Position numbers and translations under genes: made by a program
Assembly (NCBI GenBank): GCA_021372615.1
Contig: JAJFUB010000131.1
Location: forward strand, 1 to 64,000
Reading direction: 5' to 3'
From: a bacterium
Lineage (GTDB): Bacteria > Armatimonadota > Zipacnadia > Zipacnadales > UBA11051
DNA length: 64,000 bases
The notes under the pieces: generated by a model
What the model saw: only the letters and a program-made list of their open reading frames with translations
Database searches by the model: none
Told to the model about the DNA's origin: nothing
Shown: positions 32,991 to 39,291 of the stretch, piece by piece
Layout: each line of letters starts with the position of its first letter
How positions within the stretch are numbered: the stretch's first letter is position 1

Positions 32991-33885
32991 CCTCATGGAC
33001 CCGCAGCAGGCTCCTGGCCGAGCCGCGCGGCTCCTGCCGGCTCAGCACGCAGTCCAGGAAGTGCGCCAACGCGTCCCGGAAGCCCAGCAGCTCCGCTGTG
33101 CTGAAGAGCATCTTCACGCGCCCGACGTGGCTCTCGCCGACCTGCTGACCACTCTCGTACAACTCCACGGTGTCGGGGCTCAGGATGTTGGCGCTGCGCG
33201 CCTCGGCGTGAAGCAGGAAGCGCTCCACCCATGTGCCGCTGTCCACGTGCTGCACGAGGTTGGCTGCCCCGCCGGAGCCCAGACGGAACTGCACGGCCAG
33301 CAGTCGCTGCGGCACATGCACGACGCTCCGCACCTCGGCCACGTCGCCGGCCAACCATATCAGCGGCGACATGACATGCAGGCCGTCGTCCAGCAGATAG
33401 GCGGCGTCGGTGCGGCGGATGGTCTTGCTCTTCTCGACATGCGCGAAGTCCACGGGCCGGTCGCCCAGGAACTCCTTGGCGCGTACGAGGGCGGTCATGA
33501 AGAGGCGGTTCTGGCCGACCTGGTAGACACACTGCTTCCGCTCGGCCAGCGCCACCAACTCCCGCGCGTGGACCAGCTCGGGCGTGTCCGGCTTCTCCGT
33601 GTAGACGTCCACCCCGGCCTCCAGGAGCGGGCCGATGAGACCGTAGTGCGTGGCTGCCGGGGTGAGCACCAGGGCGGCGTCGGGCCGCACGGCGCTGAGC
33701 ATCTCCTGGAGGCTCGTGCAGCCCCGCTCGAAGGCATACGTGCCCAGCGCGGCCGCGCGCTTCTGCTCGTCGGGCTCGACGAGTGCCGTCAGCTTGACGC
33801 GATCGGCGAAGTGATGGAGCAGCGGACAGTACGTGTTGGCCGACATGTGCCCGTAGCCGATGATGGCCAGGCGTGTGTATCCCAT
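32953..33885 (-). CDS. Gfo/Idh/MocA-family oxidoreductase
   Basis: A 310-residue NAD(P)-dependent oxidoreductase. The Rossmann start is RLAIIGYGHMSANTYCPLL, and GVDVYTEKPDTPELVHA holds the EKP motif whose Lys is catalytic in the family. The C-terminal alpha/beta domain is present. Family members oxidise sugars, inositols or sugar derivatives; substrate unknown. The dinucleotide loop GYGHMS lacks the usual third Gly. The gene is divergent from a truncated hydrolase remnant. Confidence 0.88.
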   Translation of the reverse strand: MGYTRLAIIGYGHMSANTYCPLLHHFADRVKLTALVEPDEQKRAAALGTYAFERGCTSLQEMLSAVRPDAALVLTPAATHYGLIGPLLEAGVDVYTEKPDTPELVHARELVALAERKQCVYQVGQNRLFMTALVRAKEFLGDRPVDFAHVEKSKTIRRTDAAYLLDDGLHVMSPLIWLAGDVAEVRSVVHVPQRLLAVQFRLGSGGAANLVQHVDSGTWVERFLLHAEARSANILSPDTVELYESGQQVGESHVGRVKMLFSTAELLGFRDALAHFLDCVLSRQEPRGSARSLLRVHEVMDEVFRLGGIE

Positions 33886-33971
33886 GGGTGACCCTCCCGA
33901 ACGGGCATGGTTCGCGGCGTCGAGGCACTTACCTCCCCGGCGGCAGGTCTGCGCACGCCCCGAGGCGAAAA

Positions 33972-34244
33972 CTGCGGTTCATCTCGACTAAGCCCAGCCC
34001 GGCGCGCTGGCCATACTGGGACAAGTTCCAGGACGCGAACCGGCGTCTGCAGCGGATGTGCTCGCGCGACCCGCGCCTGGCCTATGTGGACATCTCGCCC
34101 ACGCTGCTCGACGCCCAGGGCCAAGTGCGCCCCGAGTGCTTCCTGCCCGACAAGCTGCACCTGAAGGCGGAGATGTACGCGCAGTGGACGAAGCTGGTCC
34201 GCCCCGTGGTGGAGCGGCTGTGGGGGCAGATCACAGCAGACTGA
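33972..34244 (+). pseudogene. 5'-truncated SGNH/GDSL hydrolase remnant
   Basis: The conserved piece starts at LRFISTKPSPARWPYWDKFQ and ends with DKLHLKAEMYAQWTKLVRPV, which is the C-terminal third of SGNH hydrolases with the catalytic D-x-x-H (DKLH). The N-terminal blocks with the nucleophile Ser (GDSI) and the oxyanion Gly and Asn are absent. The frame is open upstream to 33873, but those 33 residues are Arg/Gly-rich, overlap the start of the divergent oxidoreductase, and look non-coding. A deletion that brought in the oxidoreductase is a likely cause. Confidence 0.7.
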
Positions 34245-34261
34245 AGAAGGCGACACTGAGT

Positions 34262-35038
34262 ATGGACTTGCAGCGCACGACGGAGATCATCATTGGCGTG
34301 GCCCGCGAGGCCGGCGACCATGCGCGGACCGGCTTCGGCGCGGCCACATGCACGCACAAGCACGACGGCACCCTCGTCACCTGCTTCGACAGCCAGTGCG
34401 AGCAGCTCATCCGGGCCCACCTGCGGCACCACTGGCCCGACCACACGATCTACGGCGAGGAAATGGGCCTCGAAGGGCCCCCGGACAACGAGTGGGTCTG
34501 GTACCTCGACCCGATTGACGGCACCAGCAACTTCGTCTTCGGCCTGCCGATCTGGGGGGCGTCCATCGGCCTGGCGCACCGCGGGCAGCCGGTGGCCGGG
34601 GTCTTCTACATGCCCCTGACCGACGAGACGTGGTGGGCCTGGCGCGGCGGGGGGGCGTATCACAACGGGCAGCGCCTGCAGGCGTATGACCCCGAGGACA
34701 TGAACCGCACGGACCTCGTGTGCCTGTCGAGCAGCATCCTCGAGCGCTACCACTTCAGCTTCCCGCAGAAGGTGCGCTGCTACGGTAGCGCGGCCCACGC
34801 GCTGGCCATGATGGCCGGCGGAACCTTCGCCGCCGTCATTCACGACCACTGGTATGTCCATGACATTGCGGCGGCGCTGCTGATGTGCCAGGAGGCGGGG
34901 GCGGTCGTGACGCAGACCGACGGCAGCGACTTCGCGAGCTTCGAGGGCCTCGACCCGAAGGCCAAGGTGCCGGCGTTGGTGGTCACCGGGGGCCAGATCC
35001 ACGAGAGGATGCTCGCGGCGGTGACGCCGAAGGCGTGA
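34262..35038 (+). CDS. inositol monophosphatase-family phosphatase
   Basis: A 258-residue lithium-sensitive-type phosphatase. YGEEMG gives the metal Glu pair (E66, E67), and WYLDPIDGTSNF the DPIDGT motif (83-88) that binds two metals. The third Asp is in HDIAAALLMCQEAGAVV, where the usual WD is HD. Substrates of the family include inositol phosphates, fructose-1,6-bisphosphate, histidinol phosphate and 3'-phosphoadenosine phosphates; the sequence does not decide. The start ATG 17 bp after the remnant hydrolase stop has GAAGAAGG before it. Confidence 0.9.
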   Translation: MDLQRTTEIIIGVAREAGDHARTGFGAATCTHKHDGTLVTCFDSQCEQLIRAHLRHHWPDHTIYGEEMGLEGPPDNEWVWYLDPIDGTSNFVFGLPIWGASIGLAHRGQPVAGVFYMPLTDETWWAWRGGGAYHNGQRLQAYDPEDMNRTDLVCLSSSILERYHFSFPQKVRCYGSAAHALAMMAGGTFAAVIHDHWYVHDIAAALLMCQEAGAVVTQTDGSDFASFEGLDPKAKVPALVVTGGQIHERMLAAVTPKA

Positions 35039-35090
35039 GGCGTGGCCGGTCGGGGTCGGTGACCCCTCCCACACCCCACGTTAGCCCAGG

Positions 35091-35170
35091 CTGTAGGAGC
35101 GGTCACCGACCGCAATGCCGTGGGAGCGGTCACCGACCGCGATGCCGTGGCAGCGGTCACCGACCGCGAC
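35091..35170. repeat. three tandem REP-like units of 27 bp
   Basis: Three consecutive units start with leader TGTAGGAGCG, CCGTGGGAGCG and CCGTGGCAGCG and continue GGTCACCGACCGC plus four bases. The stem GCGGTC/GACCGC is identical in all three; only the leader and linker vary. The block fills most of the 140-bp gap between the phosphatase and the GspF-like gene. Confidence 0.88.
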
Positions 35171-35178
35171 CCTCCCCC

Positions 35179-35751
35179 CTACCTCTTCTTCCTCCCCACC
35201 GCAAACACGATCACGCCGAGGAACATGATGATCGAGACGAGGATCAGGACGTTCGGCAGCGGCTCGCCGACGACCGCGCGCAGGACCGTGGCATAGTAGA
35301 TGAGCCCCGCGCCCAGCAGGCAGAAGGCCGTGAGGGCGGTGGCCCAGATGAAGAGCCACTGGAAGGAGCGCGCGGCGGCTTCCCAGTCATAGCTCGGGGC
35401 CTCCAGCCGCTTGGTGTCGGGCGTGGCCTCCAGGCGCGTGGCATAGTGCTCGGCCAGCTCGCCCATGGACTTGTCCAGCTCGCCTTCCAGCTCCCCCTGC
35501 CGCACCATGCTGATGAAGAACGGCGAGAACACGTTCGGATAGCGGCTGAAGGCCGTGGCGAGGGTCCGCCCGTTCTCCACATCGGCCCGCACCGAGTCGA
35601 CGATCTCGCGCAGGAGCGGGTTGGCGCTCTGCTCCCGCAGGGCCTCGAAGATGTCGAGGATGTTGAGCTGGGCGTGGGTCAGGCTGGAGAACTGCTGGCA
35701 GAAGGCAGCGATTTCGGCGTTAGTGATCTGCGGAGGCTCGGTAGGCATCAT
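35179..35751 (-). CDS. half-size GspF/PilC-like membrane protein
   Basis: A 190-residue protein with one T2SSF domain (about residues 10-125): AAFCQQFSSLTHAQLNILDI, then NGRTLATAFSRYPNVFSPFF and ISMVRQGELEGELDKSMGEL. Two membrane helices follow (about 133-155 and 163-184) and a basic end GRKKR. GspF and PilC, the inner-membrane platform proteins of type II secretion and type IV pili, carry two such domains in about 400 residues, so this is half of one. No ATPase or secretin gene is near. It might pair as a dimer or have another task. Confidence 0.72.
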   Translation of the reverse strand: MMPTEPPQITNAEIAAFCQQFSSLTHAQLNILDIFEALREQSANPLLREIVDSVRADVENGRTLATAFSRYPNVFSPFFISMVRQGELEGELDKSMGELAEHYATRLEATPDTKRLEAPSYDWEAAARSFQWLFIWATALTAFCLLGAGLIYYATVLRAVVGEPLPNVLILVSIIMFLGVIVFAVGRKKR

Positions 35752-35790
35752 GCACCTCGCAACAGGAAGGCTGTGTGCGGCACGAGTCGT

Positions 35791-36912
35791 CTACGACTTC
35801 GTCTTCGTCTCGCCGTCCACCTGCGGCGCCGCACCGCTGATTTGCTCGATGGCCCTGGCGGCGGAGGTCTGCACGCTCGGGCGCGCGTCGTGCACGGCCT
35901 TCTCCAGCCCGGGGAGCGCCTCCACAGCGCCCAGCTTCCCCAGCGCGACGCACGCGGACTGCCGGACGCCCATGTCCCGGTCCTCTAGGGCCAACAGCAG
36001 CGCCGGCAGCGCCATCGGGTTCTCCAGCTTGCCCGCGGCGACCACCGCGGCGCGGCGCACCGCAGTGTCTTTGTCCTCGGTCGCGGCCTGGGCCAGGGCG
36101 GGCACGGCCTCGGGCAGGTTGAGCTTCCCGAGCGCCACGGCCGCCGCGCGCCGGTTCGCCGGCCGCTTGGACTGCAAGGCGGCCAGCAGCTCCGGACCGA
36201 CGGTCTTCTCGCCCAGTTGCCCCAGGAGTTCGATGATGTGCTTGCCTCCGGCCTCGTCGCGCGCTCTGTCCAGTTGGTCGGCCAGGGCGGACACGATGTC
36301 CGGCAGGTGCGTCCGCGCTTCCTCCGCCGTCAGCTTCTGGGGCTGGCGCGCCGCGCGCCAGGCCTGCTTGCGCCGCCCCAGCGGCGCGTACTGCTCGCGC
36401 GCCATCGTTGCGGCGCAGGCGTAGTCGTCGCGCGTGAGTCCCTTCTGGCGCAACACCAACCGCGTCACGACCGCCCACAGCGTTGCGGTGAACGCAGTGG
36501 CGATCACCAATGGGAGAGCATAGACCATCAGGCCGCTGCCTTCGAGGGTCGGCGGGCGTGGGAACACCAGCGCCAGCGCCAGAATGACCCCGAGGGGCAG
36601 ACCGAGGATCCACCCGGCCTCCTGGAAGCGCAGGGGCTCGGCGTCGCTCTGTTCCTCCAGCAACGCCGCCCCGCCGATGACGGAGGCCAGGGCCAGGCTA
36701 CCGACGACGAAGCCGATGGCGGCAGCGGCCTCCAGAAAGAGGCGCGGCTGGGAGGGCACCGGCCGGGCGATCAGCAGCCACACGAAGGCGACCAGGCAGG
36801 CTGCCGTCGCCAGGGCGGGCACGCCGATCCAGAAATGAGCCAGGGCGCCGGCTCGGGGGGGACGAGCAGGGGTATCTTTCCTCACAAGGCCAAGGTTCGA
36901 CCTCGACGGCAC
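35791..36912 (-). CDS. membrane protein with C-terminal HEAT repeats
   Basis: A 373-residue protein: four membrane helices (about 28-50, 58-82, 100-122, 130-158), a charged linker, then about five HEAT/PBS-lyase-type repeats (about 215-360) of the form GPELLAALQSKRPANRRAAA, VPALAQAATEDKDTAVRRAA, LPALLLALEDRDMGVRQSAC. Such repeats form a curved scaffold for protein binding. The start is GTG at 36912 with GGGAGG six bases ahead. It lies 39 bp upstream of the GspF-like gene in the same direction, so both may be one operon. Function unknown. Confidence 0.7.
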   Translation of the reverse strand: MPSRSNLGLVRKDTPARPPRAGALAHFWIGVPALATAACLVAFVWLLIARPVPSQPRLFLEAAAAIGFVVGSLALASVIGGAALLEEQSDAEPLRFQEAGWILGLPLGVILALALVFPRPPTLEGSGLMVYALPLVIATAFTATLWAVVTRLVLRQKGLTRDDYACAATMAREQYAPLGRRKQAWRAARQPQKLTAEEARTHLPDIVSALADQLDRARDEAGGKHIIELLGQLGEKTVGPELLAALQSKRPANRRAAAVALGKLNLPEAVPALAQAATEDKDTAVRRAAVVAAGKLENPMALPALLLALEDRDMGVRQSACVALGKLGAVEALPGLEKAVHDARPSVQTSAARAIEQISGAAPQVDGETKTKS

Positions 36913-36995
36913 GGCTACCTCCCGCCGCCAGTGCGGACAGGAGTGTCGCACCCCCGCAACGAAGTGACTCCCAACGCACGCACCAGGTGATCGCC

Positions 36996-38366
36996 ATGAC
37001 TGCCGCCGAGCAACGCCGCCGCCTGCAGAACCTCGCCGATATCAGCGCCGCCCTGGGCGACGCGCCCGGGCACTTCGTCTCCGACTACCTGGCCGGCCAA
37101 GTCGTCTACAACCTGAGCGAGTACCCGGCCCCCACGCCCCTCGCGCCTACTCCGTATGATGAGGAGCTACTGGCCAGCCTGGCGGCGGCGGGGGTGAAGC
37201 TGGTCCAGATCCACGAGGACTTCAACGACTCTCAGCGCCTGCTGGGGGCCGACAAGTTCAGCAGCTACGACGCCGAGGGCCTCCAGCAGTTCGTGGACCT
37301 CGTGCACAGCCTGGGCATGAAGATCATCCCCTACATCTCCAGCGGCTACTTCGATGTGCGCGACCCGGACTTCCGGGAGTGCTGGTATGATCCGCACCGC
37401 GACCGCCTGCAGGAGCTGTACTTCGACTATGCCCACTGCTCGCCTGCCAGCCCGGAGTGGCGGGCGTACCTGCTCGACAAGGTCGAGCGCCTGCTCGACC
37501 GCCACGGCTTCGACGGGCTCTACAACGACATGGGCTACGACCGCCGTGGCGACGCGGAGGCCCTGCCCGAGGGGCAGGTGCGTCCCGGCCCGCAGCCCCA
37601 TGCCGCCGTGGACGACCTGCTCGAGCAGCTCTACAGCCTCGCCCACCGGCGCGGGGGTGTCGTCAAGGTGCATGGCCTCCCGCCGCAGATCGCCGGCCGT
37701 GCGCAGGTGTACGACTACCTCTGGGTCGGCGAAGCGGTGGCGTCGCTGGATAGGCTGCGCCATGACAGCAAGGACCTGCCGCCGTACGTGGTCCCCTGTC
37801 CCGACATGAGCCGCGCCCAGGTCACCGATGAGCACGACCTGTACCTGCATACGGTGCCGTACATGCAGTTCCCGCTGCGGGTGGACGGACGCCCGGTGAC
37901 GGGCGAGCGGGCGTCCGTGCCCGGCGTGTCCTACCAGCCCGAGGAGCGCTGCTTCTGGACCCGCCACATGCGCGCCATCGGGCGCCACTTCCGCCAGTGC
38001 CCGGAGGGGCCGCACACGTACGGTTGGTGGGATAGCTGCCCCGGGCGGGCCGAGGCGCGCCAGACGTGGATGGACACCTTCGCGCTCTACCAGCCCATGG
38101 TGACGCCCGGCAGCCGCGTCTGGACGGACGTCCCGCCCAACCCGCTCCTCGACTGGCGCCTGCCGCCGGAGGTCGTGGCGAGCTTCTTCGTCAATGTCGA
38201 GACCTATCTCGTCCTGGCCAACTACGGCGAGAACCCGGCGACAGTAACGTCGCCGTGGCAGTGGTCGTTAGTGGGACCGCGGGCCTCCAGCCCGCAGCCG
38301 TCCCAGCGCCTCACACTGCAACCAGGCCAACTACTGTTTCTGCGGAGGATTCACGAGCATGTCTGA
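36996..38366 (+). CDS. glycosidase-like TIM barrel protein
   Basis: A 456-residue cytosolic protein. VKLVQIHEDFNDSQRLLG, VDLVHSLGMKIIPYISSGYF and LLDRHGFDGLYNDMGYDRRG are strand-acid patterns of alpha-amylase or alpha-galactosidase-like barrels. The Asp in YNDMGYD is a good candidate nucleophile. The C-terminal beta domain ends LTLQPGQLLFLRR. I cannot name the family. A palindromic element is embedded in frame near the end (residues about 426-437, VGPRASSPQPSQ). AGGTGA precedes the ATG. The stop overlaps the phosphodiesterase start by 8 bp, so the two are translated together. Confidence 0.6.
   Translation: MTAAEQRRRLQNLADISAALGDAPGHFVSDYLAGQVVYNLSEYPAPTPLAPTPYDEELLASLAAAGVKLVQIHEDFNDSQRLLGADKFSSYDAEGLQQFVDLVHSLGMKIIPYISSGYFDVRDPDFRECWYDPHRDRLQELYFDYAHCSPASPEWRAYLLDKVERLLDRHGFDGLYNDMGYDRRGDAEALPEGQVRPGPQPHAAVDDLLEQLYSLAHRRGGVVKVHGLPPQIAGRAQVYDYLWVGEAVASLDRLRHDSKDLPPYVVPCPDMSRAQVTDEHDLYLHTVPYMQFPLRVDGRPVTGERASVPGVSYQPEERCFWTRHMRAIGRHFRQCPEGPHTYGWWDSCPGRAEARQTWMDTFALYQPMVTPGSRVWTDVPPNPLLDWRLPPEVVASFFVNVETYLVLANYGENPATVTSPWQWSLVGPRASSPQPSQRLTLQPGQLLFLRRIHEHV
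38271..38300 (+). repeat. REP-like palindrome inside a coding region
   Basis: Bases read GTGGGACCGCGGGC, CTCCAG, CCCGCAGCCG, aligning with the copy at 13036 (GTAGGAGCGCGGGC, GTTCCAG, CCCGCGCCG). It encodes VGPRASSPQP in frame, 66 bp before the stop codon of the glycosidase-like gene. Confidence 0.75.
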
Positions 38367-39153
38367 GTACTCACTGACGCAGCTGGCGCCGACGATCGCG
38401 GCCGTCTTGGGGTTGCCGGCGCCGAACGGCTGCCGGCAGGATGCCGGCGCTTCTGTGGCTGGCGCTCCAAAGGCGATCCCCGAGATCGTCGCCGACTTGC
38501 AGGGGGCGGAGCGACTGGCCGTCCTGGCCCCGGACGCGCTGGGGATGCACCCGTTCACCCTATGGCGACACGAGATGCCGTTCCTGGACGGACTGCACCG
38601 GCAGCACAGCCTGGTGCTGCGGGCCGTCATGCCCACGATCACTCCTGTGAACTTCTCGACGATGGTCACGGGGGCGGAGTTGGATGTGCATGGCATGCAG
38701 AGCCGGGAGAGCGACTTCCAGTGTGAGACGCTCTTCGACACCGTCCGGGCACATGGCGGCCGCAGCGCCGGGGTGGGCCGAGTCGGCTACACCGGCTCGA
38801 TGATCCTCGCCCGCTTCGCCGACCTGCAGGGCACTGCGGAGAGCAATACCGACGCCGAGGTGGAGCAGATCACCCTTGGCTTCGCGCGCGAGCAGCTACC
38901 CGAGTTCGTCATCGTGCAGCTCGGCAGCACCGACGACGTATTCCACCAGCACGGGCCGTCCTCGCCCGAGGCCCTGCCTGTCGTGCGCGAAACGGATGAG
39001 CGATTGGGGCGGATGGTGGAGGAGTTGGTGGGCCTCGGCTACGCGGTCATCGTCACTGCCGACCACGGCCAGCACGATTGCGACCGGGGCGGCACGCACG
39101 GCAGCGAGTCCGACGAGGATGCGCTGGTGCCGTGCACATGGTTGGCCCCGTAG
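38359..39153 (+). CDS. alkaline phosphatase-superfamily phosphodiesterase
   Basis: A 264-residue metal enzyme. Metal Asp D59 is in LAPDALG, the nucleophile Thr is T101 in TPVNFSTMVTG (compare PNHYTIVTG of nucleotide pyrophosphatases), ADHGQHD gives the second metal Asp-His, and GTHGSE the third His. No signal peptide, so it acts in the cytosol. It is shorter than classical members (350-450). An in-frame palindromic insert codes for GCRQDAGASV near residues 24-33. Translation is coupled to the glycosidase-like gene; the pair may act on a phosphorylated or glycosylated metabolite. Confidence 0.78.
   Translation: MSEYSLTQLAPTIAAVLGLPAPNGCRQDAGASVAGAPKAIPEIVADLQGAERLAVLAPDALGMHPFTLWRHEMPFLDGLHRQHSLVLRAVMPTITPVNFSTMVTGAELDVHGMQSRESDFQCETLFDTVRAHGGRSAGVGRVGYTGSMILARFADLQGTAESNTDAEVEQITLGFAREQLPEFVIVQLGSTDDVFHQHGPSSPEALPVVRETDERLGRMVEELVGLGYAVIVTADHGQHDCDRGGTHGSESDEDALVPCTWLAP
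38427..38456 (-). repeat. REP-like palindrome inside a coding region, opposite orientation
   Basis: On the minus strand the sequence reads ACAGAAGCGCCGGC, ATCCT, GCCGGCAGCCG, aligning with the copy at 13007 (GTAGGAGCGCCGGC, TTCCA, GCCGACAG). With the copy at 38271 it forms an inverted pair around the junction of the two overlapping genes. Confidence 0.75.
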
Positions 39154-39167
39154 GCGGCAGCGGGTGC

Positions 39168-39282
39168 CACGGCGAGCCCCGCTCGCCGTGCGTGGAGGCG
39201 TAGCACGGCAGGTCCCGCCGCCTCCCCCTTCTGTGGCGCCGGCCGTGGGTCCCCTCGCGCATGACGCGACACCCACGGCCGG
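39168..39282. terminator. two hairpins between convergent genes
   Basis: CACGGCGAG/CTCGCCGTG with a 5-base loop (39168-39190) and CCGGCCGTGGGT/ACCCACGGCCGG with a 20-base loop (39239-39282), both perfect. They separate the phosphodiesterase gene from the convergent purL and probably terminate both. Confidence 0.7.
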
Positions 39283-39291
39283 TTGCGTCGT

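Noticed and set aside
33873-33971. Coding start of the SGNH fragment at 33873
   Set aside because: The added residues are Arg/Gly/His-rich, overlap the divergent oxidoreductase start, and lack the GDSL block a real N-terminus would have.
35091-35170. CRISPR array
   Set aside because: Three units of 27 bp are contiguous with linkers of four bases, without unique spacers and without cas genes; they are tandem copies of the palindromic family.
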